This document shows, in pieces, positions 1 through 12,109 of a stretch of DNA of 64,000 bases. The notes beneath the pieces are model-generated. The model saw only the letters and a program-made list of their open reading frames with translations, was not told the origin of the DNA and made no database searches. Both the position numbers and the translations under genes were made by a program. Source of the stretch: Chrysomallon squamiferum (Eukaryota > Mollusca > Gastropoda > Neomphalida > Peltospiridae); contig CM022679.1 of NCBI GenBank assembly GCA_012295275.1, positions 28,755,164 through 28,819,163 of the forward strand, given 5' to 3'. Numbering within the stretch: position 1 is the first letter of the stretch; every line of letters starts with the position of its first letter.

Positions 1-1139
1 TCTACTAGTGAAATTCAAAGATAATATTTTAGATATTTGTAAAAAGATTTATTCAGCCGCATTTGTGCCATTTTGTTCTCCTTTCAGAATTTGTACCCTT
101 GTCATACATTTCAGTCATGCGTGAAATAAAATATCTTGCTACCTTGTGGAAAATAGAAGCAACTTTTGTGCCATACCAATATATTAACTTACCCGGAGTT
201 TTCAAATGTGTGATGGAATATCCATTTATTTGTTAGCGTTATGTAGATCAAATCAAAATACGTTTATGTTCTACACTGAAATGTTTGAGAAGCCGATTGT
301 AGACTCCAATTCTGAGCAACTATTAAATTAATTATTAATGAAAAATTTAGTTCTGCAGTACTTTTCAGCCTCCTAATGTTTTGTATTAACAACAAAATTA
401 GTGACAAGGCATTTGTTTTTAAGCCGAAGAAAAGAACCAGATAGCAGAGAGTGGACTAACGACAACAGATAAATTTTGAAAGTAAAAAATTTATAATCAA
501 AGAATTATTTTTTTGTATGTTGTTCAATAAACTGATTTTCAGAAGAAAACAATGTTTTGTTTTCGTTTTGAAAGTTGGTGGTTACAAAAACTTATAAATA
601 TTTCAACATAATTCTATTTTAGATGGCTCCTGCCTCGGTTGCTGGTTATAAACAATAGTTTGTTTCTTGAAAGAATAACTAATAGATTTCATTGATTTAA
701 TCGATTTCAGATAATGTAAAAACCAACCAAAATACTGCTGCTACGGTAATTTATACAAATAATTATGGCTAACTTAAGTAATATAGAAGAACGTTTTGTT
801 GTTCGTTGCTCACTGATCAAAATGTATGACTTATACATAAAATTACAACAAACTGATCTTTTTTCTTTCTTTTTTGAGAATACCTTGCTTTTTAAGTCAG
901 CTGAAAATTCAGAACCTACCGCTAATAATTATTTTTATTAATTTTGGTGGAAGGATTAGTCGGAGTAGTTTATTTATTTATTTATTTTAGAATTAGAATT
1001 ATTAATTTAATACTGAAAGAATCCATTTTGAGGTAACTTATTTGATATCTTTCAACCCATGAATGTTTTACGTTAACGACAGAATAAATTCAGTGTCGAG
1101 TTTCAGTTTAACATCTCAAGACAATACTTCAAACTGAAC
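1..1139. other. Non-coding left edge, diverged duplicate flank
   Basis: No gene is visible. Bases about 20-120 resemble 17780-17880 upstream of unit B'. Bases about 870-1130 resemble 2370-2590 upstream of unit B, so this looks like an older copy of the lectin 5' flank. A short piece near 398-425 (a gtgacaagg-type motif) also recurs in the flanks of units A, B and B'. The stretch is AT-rich with a small TTTA run near 970-990. Confidence 0.5.
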
Positions 1140-1339
1140 AGTTATTTTCCGAGATAAATCAAATGAACTTTTAAAATCAGTGACAAGGGATCTGTTGTCG
1201 CTATTCAATGAGAAGATATTTCTAAACAAGTCTTTCAAGTGTAGAAAACCTCTAACACTAGAAATACAATTTGTTACAGATTGTTCAGTTTGGTGTATAC
1301 AGAGATCTGAACAAGACGTAATTATAGTATTCTTCTACA

Positions 1340-2100
1340 ATGTACAAATACTTCATCTTTTTCTTAGCGACCCTTCTCATAATTAGTTCTGAAGGTAAGA
1401 ATGTTTTTGTATCCGTCTAAATTCGACTAAATCAATATCCTCACGCTTTCTGTTTCTTTTCTGTCTTCTTTTTGGATTATCTTTCCTTTTGTTTCTTGTT
1501 GTGTCTGTCATTTCCTGTTAATTCTTTTTTACGTTTTAAATCCTCAATCAACTTACATTTATTATATTATCATTCCTGATATTTTATATATTGAGATGGT
1601 GTAAAATATCATGAACATGATTAATATTTCTAACTATTATAATGGCAGTGAATGAATACTGAAAAGTTTTAAATTTCAGACGAAACGACTACAAATATCG
1701 CTCTCAAGAAACCAGTAATCTCGAGTTCTGTTGTGAACAGTCCGTTTGCTGTTCCGGAACATGCAGTAGATGGTAATTAGTGTACAATTTACGGGAGAAA
1801 CGGTTGTTTTATTTCCAGCAGCAAAGACGAAAATCCTTGGTAGCTGTTTAACTATATATCTGTCCATCTATCTCTCTATCTATGAATCTCTTTATCTGTC
1901 TATCTATCATTTCATAATTTGTATACTGATTCTTTTTACAGCAGAGCATCTTCATTATTTTGTCATTGAAATATCTGAGAAGAACCCATATAAATGTTTA
2001 TCAGAAAAACTTACTGTGTGTTACAAGAACATTGGATCGGCGCTAAATATATCAGAAACCAGGAACATCACATATCAGTTTGCTGTACAAAACAATAACA
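1340..2100 (+). pseudogene. Lectin unit A: truncated F-type lectin pseudogene
   Basis: The signal-peptide exon is complete (1340-1394, MYKYFIFFLATLLIISSE, then a gtaaga donor). The N-terminal lectin exon starts at 1680 after a ttcag acceptor and reads NIALKKPVISSS...AVDGN, then meets a stop at about 1777 and another shortly after. Its W-x-x-DLE segment is gone, replaced by TATC-type simple repeat. The C-terminal lectin exon begins near 1943 (HYFVIEISEKNPYKC) but decays after SETRNIT near 2070. No PAN exon follows. The 5' flank is homologous to that of unit B, 1462 bp further on, so A is a shrunken tandem copy immediately upstream of B. Confidence 0.75.
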
Positions 2101-2589
2101 TTCTGTATCTCTCTGTATCTATCTATATTTCTATTTATATATCTGTCTATATATCTATCAACCTATGTATGTAGATATACATCTCTCACTCTCTCTTTTT
2201 TATAATGTGACAACATTAAAATCATTTATTATTTATTTCAGTTTGTTTATTCATTCGTTCATTTATTTTATTTTATTTTATTTTATTTTAAGTTTTATTT
2301 TACTTTTATTTATTTTTTATTATTATTACTTATTTATTTATTTTTTTTAATTTTTTTTTTGCCGACACCAATGTTTTATATCAGCTGAAAATTAAGAATC
2401 CTCAGCCCATAATTAATTGATATCACTTCAAGATTTTAAATAATAATTTTTTTAATGAGTTATAATTTTTAATTTAATATTGAGAAAATTTTGAGGTAAG
2501 TTATTCAAAACTTTTCTGTATTTTAGTTCTTTATCTTAACGTCAATGTGAATGTATTGTAGAGTTTTAGTTTTACTTCTGCAAAGAACA

Positions 2590-2801
2590 CTTGAAACTTA
2601 GCAGTTATCTTCGGAGAGAATGCATCGTATTTTTCAAATTAGTGACAAGGGATTCGTTTTTACTAATCAATGAGAAGATGTTTTCAAACAAGTCTTTCAA
2701 GTGTAGAAAACCGTTATGACTAGAAATACAATATGTTATAGGTTGTTCAGTTTGGAGTATACAGAGATCTGAACAAGACGTAATTATAGTATTCTATCAC
2801 A
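2590..2801 (+). promoter_or_regulatory. Conserved type-1 lectin 5' flank
   Basis: About 200 bp directly before the start codon is conserved in units A, B, B' and, as relics, C and C'. It contains gtgacaaggg, agtgtagaaaacc and an inverted hexamer pair, gttcag (2745-2750) and ctgaac (2769-2774), 27 bp before the ATG. Conservation beyond the coding exons suggests promoter plus 5'UTR, though recent duplication alone could also explain it. No clear TATA box is seen. Confidence 0.4.
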
Positions 2802-4557
2802 ATGTACAAATACTTCTTCTTTTTCTTAGCGATCCTTTTCATCACTAGCTCTGAAGGTAAGAATGTGTTTGTTGTTGTGGGGGGGTCTGAATTTAATTAT
2901 ATCGACATAGTAACGTTCTTGTTTTTTTATTTTTTTTTTTTCATTTTATTTTGTTTTTTGTTCTTCCCGCTGTTTTGCTTCTGTTATCTTTTGTATTTTG
3001 TATGCCCGCATAAATTACGTTTATTTGATTGTCTTTGTGTACATTCACTATATCGAGGTGTGTATAAAATGCTGTAAAACATTCTTAATATCTCATTTAT
3101 TATAATGATAATGAATGAAGAACGAACACCTCTTTTTTCCCAGACAGTCTTTCTACAAATATCGCTGTCAACAAACCAGTATTTGCGAAAACTACCCTCC
3201 ATTGGAAACAGGCTCTTCCACAACATGCTGTGGATGGCAACCTTGGCACACATTTTGAAACTGACGGTTGTTTTGTTTCCGGCGACGATGACAAAAGACC
3301 TTGGTTGATCATAGACTTAGAAGCGTCTTACATCATCCACACGGTTGCTTTGACCAATTCGGATAAATATGGTAAGTTCTTCGATCTAATAGTGAGAAAT
3401 AATAATCAGACAATATAATATTCACTGATACTTTTCATTGTTATCATTTGTGATTATATTTTCAATATCATTGTTTTTGTTGTTGGTTGCATTTATTATT
3501 ATTTTGGTTGTTGCTGGTGTTGTTGGTGTTGTTGATCTTGTTGTTTTAGTTATAAATGATGGTTATTCAGATATTTCTTTACCATACTTATCTAATGTTT
3601 TCTTTAAACTGTTAGCCGTCCTTGGAAGGTAATTAGTTCTTTTTGATCTCTAATAATTTATTTATTTACATGTTTACTTACTTACTTAGTTACTTATTTA
3701 CTTACTTACTTACTTACTTACTTAGTTACTTACTTACATATTCAGATACATTTCTATATTAAAATTATTTTAATGTTAATTTTTTATTTTTTATCTGTCT
3801 ATCTATCTATTCATAATTTGTATATTGATTTTTTTTTTTACAGCAGAGCAACTTCATTATTTTGTCATTGAAATATCTGAGAAGAACCCATATAAATGTT
3901 TTGAAAGACGTACTGTGTGTTACAAGAACACTGGACCGGCGCTAGGATTGTCAGAAACCAGGAACTTCACTTGTGAGAAACCAACTCGAGGTCGATTTCT
4001 GTTAATTAGAAATTGGAAAGAAGCTCTATATCTGACCTTGTGCGAGGTTCAGGTTTTCGGCGAACGAGACAATGGTGAGAAGTTACTTGCATCACATAAA
4101 CTTTATTTTTGATAACTTTTCTAATATATTTAATCATGATAGTTTCCTATTTTAATTTTTTTTTTCCCTGCCACAATATGTTTGTATACTGTCTCTCTTT
4201 CTTTCTCGATCTATCCTTCTATGTATATATCTGTCAACCTATCTAAGTAGATATCTCTGACTTTCTCCTTTTTATGATATGACAACATCAAAATTCATTT
4301 ATTTCTTAATTATTTCAGTTTGTGAAAATCCAAGTCGGTTTCCTAGGGTCAAACAAACACGACTGATTTCTGATAATTCTGATATATCGACCATGCCCAT
4401 CACGAAATGTCCTTTGATGTGTATCAAGAATGTGAAATGTCTGGCTTTCAACTTCAACACTGAAACTGAACAGTGTGAACTCATCTTTCATCCACGGTTT
4501 GCCTTGAACATTCAGAAAGATTCCCAGTGGGACTACTACGGAATTGACTTGTGCTAA
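2802..4557 (+). CDS. Lectin unit B: secreted F-type lectin with PAN/Apple domain
   Basis: Exons are 2802-2856, 3144-3371, 3844-4074 and 4319-4557, all joined in phase 1, giving 250 residues. Residues 1-18 are a signal peptide (MYKYFFFFLAILFITSSE). Exons 2 and 3 form an F-type lectin (discoidin-like jelly-roll) domain with AVDGN, W-LIIDLE, C-EKPTRGRF and LTLCEVQVFG. Exon 4 is a PAN/Apple domain with six cysteines (CENP, KC, MC, KC, QC, DLC). F-type lectins bind fucosylated glycans and often serve in innate recognition. Here the H..R..R residues of the canonical sugar motif are not kept: TNSDK replaces TNR, and Q replaces the last R. Binding may therefore be altered or lost. The exon 3 acceptor is a tandem cagcag, so two in-frame isoforms differing by one residue are possible. 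It is the only intact type-1 gene here. Confidence 0.85.
3668..3745. repeat. (ACTT)n microsatellite in intron 2 of unit B
   Basis: A run of tacttacttacttag-type tetranucleotides, with a similar run in unit B' near 19100-19170. It ends about 100 bp before the exon 3 acceptor. Confidence 0.85.
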
Positions 4558-5388
4558 ATGGGACAATGAGAAAGAAAGACAAATATTTTCGTGAATACAT
4601 ATAAGTAGCGTACAGAATAACAAATGAATATTTTCTACTTTTACGGATATTGTATCATCAAATGACGGAGATAAGTTTAGAGATAAAGATGGAACGATGT
4701 TACATTTATAGTAAAGAAAGTTAACACGGCCAACACTGAAAGGGTCCACATACTGAAATTCTGAAGTTTCTGTATGACAACACAGTTAATATTAACAACA
4801 CACAACAGATCACTTGAAAATCTTTAAGTGACTTCTTGCGAGAATGAACAATTCGATTTATCACAGTTACATTTTATCTACAAACATTATAAATACAGAT
4901 ATAAAAAAACAAGCATGCAGTCACACATACATACATGGATACATGGATACATGGATATATGGATACAGGGATACAGACATACATACATACAAACATACAA
5001 AAATGCATACATACATACAGATATATAAATATTTATTTATAGACCAGTCTCAGTGCAGACATTATAACTATTGATATTATATTTAAGTAGAAGTTTGTTA
5101 CATTTTACAGGTTTCTTTTTTGTTTTTCACTTTACTCTCATTTAGCCATTTCCTTTTACTGCTGTGTCTCTGGTCTTACACGTATTTGTTTCTATTATCT
5201 AAACTGTCAGTTTAGTATTATTGTTATTATAATTTTACTAGTAGCAGCATTATTAGCACTATTGTAGTATTTTATTGTTATTATCATTGTTGTTTTTACA
5301 ATTTTTATTATGGCTGTTATTATTATTTTTATTATTATTATTTTGATCATTATCATAATTATAATTATTTAAAAAAAATTATTTAGTG

Positions 5389-5390
<2 letters not shown>

Positions 5391-5442
<52 letters not shown>

Positions 5443-5451
5443 ATTATTATT
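5391..5451. repeat. (TTA)n microsatellite
   Basis: About 20 tandem TTA units with one interruption. The duplicate block has a similar run at 20706-20764. Confidence 0.95.
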
Positions 5452-5469
5452 GCATATCTAATATTTATA

Positions 5470-5790
5470 TAATTTGTTACCAACTTACTTTTTACTTTAC
5501 AACAACTTTATTATCTCTACAGTCTAATGTTCAATACATTTTTTTACCAACATAGTTTATATTTGAGAAATTTTATTATCAATACAGTACATCACAGTTA
5601 TCAAAATAGTTTAAATTTCCGTACATTTGTTATTAACCTCTATATAGCACACTTTATACTTTAATAGTTTTAAAATCAAAACAGTTTACAATTTAATACT
5701 TTTATTTTCAACATAGATTATAGTTTGATAATTTTATTATCAACATAGTTTACAGTTTAATACTTTTATTATCATATATACATATATACT
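5470..5790. repeat. Degenerate AT-rich minisatellite, roughly 35-45 bp unit
   Basis: Diverged copies of a phrase of the type 'tttattatcaacatagttta..atttaatac' follow each other irregularly. The same family recurs at about 6290-6560, 16730-17260, 20780-21120 and 21660-21920. It does not code for protein. The repeat has drifted too far for an exact unit length by eye. Confidence 0.6.
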
Positions 5791-6244
5791 CCCAAATCAC
5801 TTGCAGACATTATCATTATTGATGTTATATTTAAATAGATATCTGTTACATGCTACAGTTTTTTTCTTTATTCTAGAATATTAATATCATAGTTGTGTAT
5901 CTCTTTGTTTCTATTAAAGTTTTTTATTTATTATTATTATTATTATCATTACAATTATTTTGATTACTGTTGCTGTTGTCTAGTTATTCTTGCTTTTGTT
6001 ACTGTTGAGGTCTTCACATTATCGTTTTGTTATTTCATTATTATTATTATTACAGGTGTTTTCATTTATCAACAAATAATATTTCGGAATTTTTGTTTCA
6101 TAGTTTATAGTGGGTTTGTTTGTTTTGGGGCTTTGTGTTGTTTGTTGGGGGTTTTTGTGTGTTTATTTTTTCTTGTTTGTTGTTCTTGTTGTTATGTTGT
6201 TGTTGTTCGTCTTCTTTTTTGTGGGGAGTTTTCTAGATTTCTTT

Positions 6245-6283
<39 letters not shown>

Positions 6284-7101
6284 CATATGAATAATTTACA
6301 TTCCTCGCCTTTCATGTCAACGTACTTTATATTTCAATATTTTGATCATTAATATTTCAGTATTTTTATCATAAACGTAATTTATAAATTGGAAATATCA
6401 GCATAGCTTTTATTTTAGTACATTTATTACTACCGTTGTTTATAGATTTATACTTAGTCTGTATTTTAATATAGTTACTCTCACGAGAGTCTACACTTCA
6501 TTACGTTTGTATTTCAGTACACTTCTTACCAACACATTTTATTGAACAGTATTTGTTAACGCGTGTTATTCTGCATTCCTTACACTGTGTTCGTTTCTGT
6601 ATTAATATAATAAAGATTTTACCTATTTAGTTTTTATTTTATTTCTTCTCTTCATTATTGACGTCGTTGTCGTCTTGATCGTCATCAAACCTCAGCCAGC
6701 TAATGCTATTATCATTATCATCATCATCATCATAATCGTCATCGTCGTCATCATCATTATAAAACTATAATTTCAAAATTGTTTAGTGTGACGTGCTACT
6801 TTACTTTCTATTCTGAAATTATAGAAATAACAAGAGACTGAAAAATGTATTTAAAAATTTGACTCAGTAAAGTTCTCTGAAGTTTCATGTTCGTGCAACC
6901 ATTTCTTCTGAGCATCATATTCTAACTCTTCTTCTAATTTTCTCTTAGTAAATTAAAACTTAGAATTATTATCATTATTCTTAACTGACGAAAATACTGG
7001 TATTGATTGATTTCAAGTGTAGAAAACCGTTAAGACTACAGATTGTTCAGTTTGGAGTATACAGAGATCTGAACAAGACGTAATTATAGTATTCTACTGC
7101 A

Positions 7102-7590
7102 ATGTACAAATACTTTTTCATCTTTTCTTAATGATCCTTTTTAAAAGTTTAATTATATCGATATCCTGATGTTTCTGTAATATTTTTCCCCCTTTTCTTG
7201 CTGCTGTTATGTTTCTAATCTCTTTTTTTGAATTTTGAATGCTCCAAAATTAAAATGGTGCTTTGTTTTAGCAGGCTGTTATTTCACGAGTTGGTACCAG
7301 AATAAACTATGATATGTTCCATTGCAAATGAAGAATTTCTTAATAAAATAGAGACCTGCTTCAGGCTGTAGGTAGTAGACGTCAGCACTTGTCTCTTTAT
7401 TAATTCTTAATATTAGAAATAACCTTTGGAGATGCATTTCATTTTCTATGATATTCAATGGAAAATATTTAAACTTTTAAGTCCCTTCTAAACCGAACAG
7501 CTTTTTCCTTCTTTTTTATTTTAATTTTGTTTTTATTTTATATACAAATATATATATATTATTGTTATTTTGTTATTGCTTGTTTGCTTG

Positions 7591-7643
<53 letters not shown>

Positions 7644-8757
7644 TAGCATTAATATAGTAACAATTATTGCTACACGTTTCACATATATATATATATATAT
7701 TTCTACTAGTTTTTGTTTATTATTTTCATCAGAGTATATTTTGATAATTATATTAAAAAGGTATAAAATAATAAACAGCTCAGGAATATTTCTATAAATC
7801 GATAGTTTTGTACCAGTTCAAGCTGTCCTTCGAGGTAGATGTAGATGTGTGTTACTAACGAATGAGGGCACGGTTCTCTTAACTCTTTCGTGTGTAGAAA
7901 GCCGTTATGACCAAGAGTGAAACGGCTACAAGTTGTCCAGTCACAATAACAATACAGACAGTCCTCAGAGATCAGCATTTCGTGTTATTAATGAATGAGA
8001 AACTATATCCAGTGAACTCTCGCAAATTTAGTGTACCGTTACGACTATAAACAAGACAGTGCTAGAGATTGCTTAGATTGCTGCAGATATTTAACAAGAC
8101 GTAAATATACAACATTTTAATCATAGGATATGGATTTTAAAGCTCATTTTCTTTCTTTTTCGGATGATTGCTTTATTGACATCGCTCTTAATAAACCTGC
8201 AATCATGATTTCTGCCTTGGTTCATGCAAAAGCAGCAGCCCAATGTGCAGTTGATGGCAACATTGACTTGAATACAGACGGATGGGCAATAATGGCTAGT
8301 TCTGACGACTGGTAGACTTAGAAGATACGTATACTCTCCACATTTTAACCACCAGAAATATAGAAGGTGAAATTCGTTATCAGTGAAATAACAACATACT
8401 TACAAAAAGTGATATAATAAGATGTCAGTATATAAAATAAATACAAAGTATTAATACAGAAATTAATATGTAAGAAATTAGAAACAAAAAAGCAAGATAT
8501 TCTTCTCAATCAGTTTCTGAATTATTTTCCATTTCAATTGTTTTTCTCTCTCTTTCTTCAAACGACATAACTAGAGTGATATTTTCTGTATTGCTGTCTA
8601 TAAGAAAGATTTAAAATTATTTTATAATAATAAATATTTCTGATCAGAGCTATGAATTATACACGGATTAATAAAAACAAAAAAGGTTTTAAAAGATATC
8701 AGTAAATACCCAGTAAATATTCTTGCGTTCTTCTTTGTCTTCTTCTTCTTCTTCTTC

Positions 8758-8846
<89 letters not shown>

Positions 8847-9115
8847 GTCATTGTTGTTGTTTCTTGAAAATAATTGTTATTATTATTATTATTAATTTTA
8901 AACCATACGACTGTAATCAATGGTATGTGATCGTTCTTCCTCATCGCGAGTACAGGGTTATTTGTGGAACAGCAAATTTGTCTGACAATCTGTGAAGTTC
9001 AGATTTTTTAAGAAATCGAAACTAGTAACAGTAAGTACAGAAGAAATATGTATCTACGGGTCTATGTACATGTCTATATAAGTGTGTGTGTAAATATATG
9101 AGTATATGTACGTTA

Positions 9116-9156
<41 letters not shown>

Positions 9157-9721
9157 CGTCGTGTTTGTGTATATACATGTGCCTTTCTGGTTGAATGTGT
9201 GTTTGTATGTTATGTATATATGTGCATAAGTGTGTATGTGTGTGTATGTGTGTGTTTGTATGTGTGCATGTGTGTATATGTTAATGTGTGTGTCTGTATC
9301 TATGTGTATATATATGTATGTGTATCTCTTGAGTTTATTGAGTTTTCTGATAAATATGTTATACAAATTCTTCATGTTATATATATTTGTGTTTTCAAGA
9401 GGAATATAATTCTTTTCTTTTTCTTCTTTATTTTCGTGTTGTCGTGTGGAATGTAAGTCACTTTGACATGTTCTGTATATTTCTGAAATTACTTCAGGTT
9501 GTGGAAACCCAACACCTTTTCTCCGGGTGAAACAAACACGGGTGGTTTCCAATAGTTCTGTCATGTCGACCACGCCCATCGTGAAATGTCCTTTGATGTG
9601 TATGAGTAATGTGAAATGTCTGGCTTTCAACTTCAACACTCAAACTGAACAATGTGAACTCATCTTTCATCCAGAGTTTGAACATCCAGAACGATTCTCA
9701 CTGGGACTACTACGGACCTGA
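7102..9721 (+). pseudogene. Lectin unit C: degraded F-type lectin/PAN pseudogene
   Basis: The signal exon relic starts at 7102 (MYKYFFIFS then stop) and its donor is lost. The N-terminal lectin exon survives at 8164-8366 (DIALNKPAIMIS, AVDGN). A 7-nt deletion at tgg 8310-8312 shifts frame before VDLEDTYTLH, and the acceptor reads cgg instead of cag. The C-terminal exon keeps only its tail (about 8940-9030, TGLFV...LTICEVQIF then stop). A (TTC)(TTA)(TTG) microsatellite lies where its 5' half should be. The PAN exon at 9498 is well kept through CELIFHPEF, then a 5-nt deletion (TTGCCTTG to TTG) shifts frame to a stop at 9721. Unit C' shares the 7-nt deletion, so the gene died before block duplication. 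Confidence 0.8.
8744..8846. repeat. (TTC)n(TTA)n microsatellite inside pseudogene C
   Basis: A short TTC run passes into about 29 TTA units. It occupies the place of the 5' half of the C-terminal lectin exon of unit C. Long isoleucine or tyrosine 'ORFs' here are translation artefacts. Confidence 0.95.
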
Positions 9722-9963
9722 CTTGTGCTGAAACAATGAGTCAATAAAAGACAACAACAGAAAACAGAAACGAAGAAAGAACATAAATCATTTCGTCTTA
9801 GATGGGAACAAATTAGAAAACGTACATTTTTCTCTTTTGTTTTGTGAAATAACAAATAACAGATATCGTCTTGATTTATTTCTGCATTTAAGAATTAAAC
9901 ATAGATCAGCAAAAGAATTCATCATCCCATAATGTTTAGTAATTTCGCTTTTTTTCATTGCAG

Positions 9964-10653
9964 CTTTTCGACTTGTCAATTTTGTTATTGAAGTCTTTGT
10001 GAAGAATCCTAAAAACTGTGCCGATGCCAAAGTCACTGTGTGTTATAATCATACTGGAGCGGCGCTAGGAGCTTCTGAGACGAGAAGCTTCGCTTGTGAG
10101 AAACCAACAACAGGTCGATTTGTCAGAATCAGAAAGTGGAAGCAAGATTATGTCCTTACTTTGTGTGAAGTTCAGGTTTTCGGCCAGCAAAAAATTGGTA
10201 AACTTTATAATAAACGTAATGGTAAAAAATTATGTTAATAATGTCGTGGCTGTATCTTATTAAATGCGTTATAGATATGCTATTTTATTAATGTAATTTA
10301 GATTGAATGGCGAGAATATAATATGTTTCTTTTCTTAGCCTCTGTAAAATATCCTACGTTGATAATAAACACTGAAATGTTTGTCCTTAAACTGATATTT
10401 CTCGCCTGTTTTAGGTTGTGAAAATCCAATTTATTTCGATCGACTTAGACAAACACGACTAAAATCAGATAACCCTCTGATACTGACCACACCCCTGATG
10501 AACTGTGCTATTGAGTGTGTGAAAAATGGCGCCTGTCTGGCTTTCAACTTCAACACTGAAATTCAGCAGTGTGAACTCATCTTTCAGCCTCAGTTTGGCG
10601 AGACAACTGAGAAGAATTCCGTGTGGGACTACTACGGATCAGATTTGTGTTAA
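9964..10653 (+). pseudogene. Lectin unit D: headless F-type lectin/PAN fragment
   Basis: Only the C-terminal lectin exon (9964-10197, FRLVNFVIEVFVKNPKNC...LTLCEVQVFG) and the PAN exon (10415-10653, CENPIYFDRLRQTR...YYGSDLC) remain. Both are open and have normal splice sites. Between the unit C PAN exon and 9964 there is no signal or N-terminal lectin exon. The intact copy D' has them at 26555 and 26981. Aligned by eye, D lacks the roughly 2.28 kb that lies between about 25395 and 27672 of the other block. Exons 3 and 4 look identical to D' on reading. As it stands D cannot make a secreted lectin, unless spliced to an upstream exon, and none intact is present. Confidence 0.8.
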
Positions 10654-11880
10654 AACAGACGATCACCAAAAATTATTTGTGACGTACAAACTGTAACGTG
10701 TAAACAAAAACACATAGATACTCTTAACTAATATCACTAGAAACTATATAATATGTGTCATTGTTTACGTACAAAGTTTTCGGTTTCATGTTCGATCGAA
10801 GGCACCACTGTGATCTATATATATATATACATATATACTGTATAACCGAGTCAGATCTTGTCGAGTGAACAGTCAAGGGAATGTAAATAATTAAGTATAC
10901 AGTTACATTAACAAATGTCTAGAGACGTTTACAAAACAGATCTATTCCTTTGAGGCAGAAATATATATGCTGTTTTGCTTCAATTCATCTCTGTCGACAT
11001 GATTGTGAATGAATACTAAAGAATAAAATAAATAATTGTTTTCACTTTTTTGTAATGTTAAACAAACAAAATAAACAATCTGAGTAATTGCAAAGAAAAA
11101 ATTAGTAAAAGATATATTTATATATATATCCTGTCAAAAGAATCGAAAACATAACATATAAATATACGTACATACATACATATATTAATATATATAATCA
11201 GAATAAGAAAACTGTTGAGTATATATATATAGATATATCCTCAACAGTTTCCTCATTCTGCTTTTGAAACACACATGTAATACTCCATCATCATAGGAGA
11301 GATCCGAGCATAAGAAAAGTATTAACACAGGAAGCAATCTTCATTTGACAACACAAATTACACGACAGTTCACGTTTCAACAAAACTGTGCTCAGAAATA
11401 ATATCACAATCATCACGTCTATCATTTCACTTACATTTCAGTTGTTACCTTTAGTCTACACTATTTCCAACTTTTATCATCCTCTATTCAATCTCTCAAT
11501 AAATCATCTGTTCATTGATTTTTTTTTTTTTTTTTTCATCTTTTCAAAACTATTAAAATACAAAGAGACGAACACAGCCATTTCTTCATTTACCTTTCAC
11601 TTGTTTGCATGAAGCAGCATCTCGACAACAAAAAGCTGGGTGGACATACTGAACTCTAGTACTCACTACCATGGTTTTCACGGTTCGCTGACTCTGTGTA
11701 TTTAACTTGACTTCACATTCATATTTTATATTATAACAAACTGACGACGGCTGTTCAGTAACGTGTTACTGTACGTGAAACATCAACACGTGTAACTAAC
11801 GTTATTAAATTTATATGAAATTTGTGAATGCAGATTTTCAGTGAGGTAATCATAAGGGACCTGTGTTGCTATAAACGTAG
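10654..11880. other. Intergenic spacer between units D and E
   Basis: No coding exon. It holds the 3' flank of D with AATAAA near 11026, TA-rich runs, a 60-nt hairpin (11200-11259) and a conserved upstream region for E. Nearly the same spacer occurs at 28504-29790 and 31947-33240, about 1.34 kb stop-to-start in all three places. Confidence 0.65.
11200..11259. repeat. Conserved inverted repeat, 20-bp arms
   Basis: Left arm 11200-11219 and right arm 11240-11259 are reverse complements except for two positions, around a 20-nt TA-rich loop. The same hairpin recurs at 29060-29119 and 32505-32564. Confidence 0.8.
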
Positions 11881-11934
11881 GAGGTTCATTGATCTTGTTG
11901 GTATAAACTGACAACTGAGGTGTAGTCGGCCGTG

Positions 11935-11986
11935 TATATACATTCAGTTTGTCTCTGGACACAATTAAAATCACAAATTTACCATC
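11935..11986 (+). promoter_or_regulatory. Type-2 lectin core promoter candidate (unit E)
   Basis: A TATATA sequence at 11935-11940 lies 52 bp before the ATG. The same element sits at exactly the same distance in E'1 (29797) and E'2 (33242). A second candidate TATAAA is at 11902. The transcription start would fall near 11965, leaving a very short 5'UTR. Conservation may only reflect recent duplication. Confidence 0.4.
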
Positions 11987-12062
11987 ATGAGGAAATATTT
12001 CTTCGTGTTTATAGCAATAATTTACGTTTGTAGTTCGGGAGGTATGTATACACACATTACCT

Positions 12063-12109
<47 letters not shown>

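Larger units (their letters stand above)
4558..7000. other. Gene-free interval between units B and C
   Basis: No coding exon is seen. Contents are ggatacat/acatacat tetranucleotides (4930-5015), a (TTA)n run (5391-5451), long degenerate tandem repeats, GT-rich sequence (6110-6245), (TA)n (6248-6282) and GTC/ATC runs (6660-6760). The interval is repeated at 19995-22370. Confidence 0.6.

Noticed and set aside
8699-8995. Polyisoleucine, polytyrosine and polyserine open frames
   Set aside because: They are translations of TTA/TTC microsatellite. The same applies to frames near 24095-24332, 46002-46461 and 53016-53208.
9106-9639. Tyrosine/valine/cysteine-rich frames around 9.1-9.6 kb and their antisense
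   Set aside because: They are produced by GT and TA repeats; the only real coding remnant here is the unit C PAN exon.
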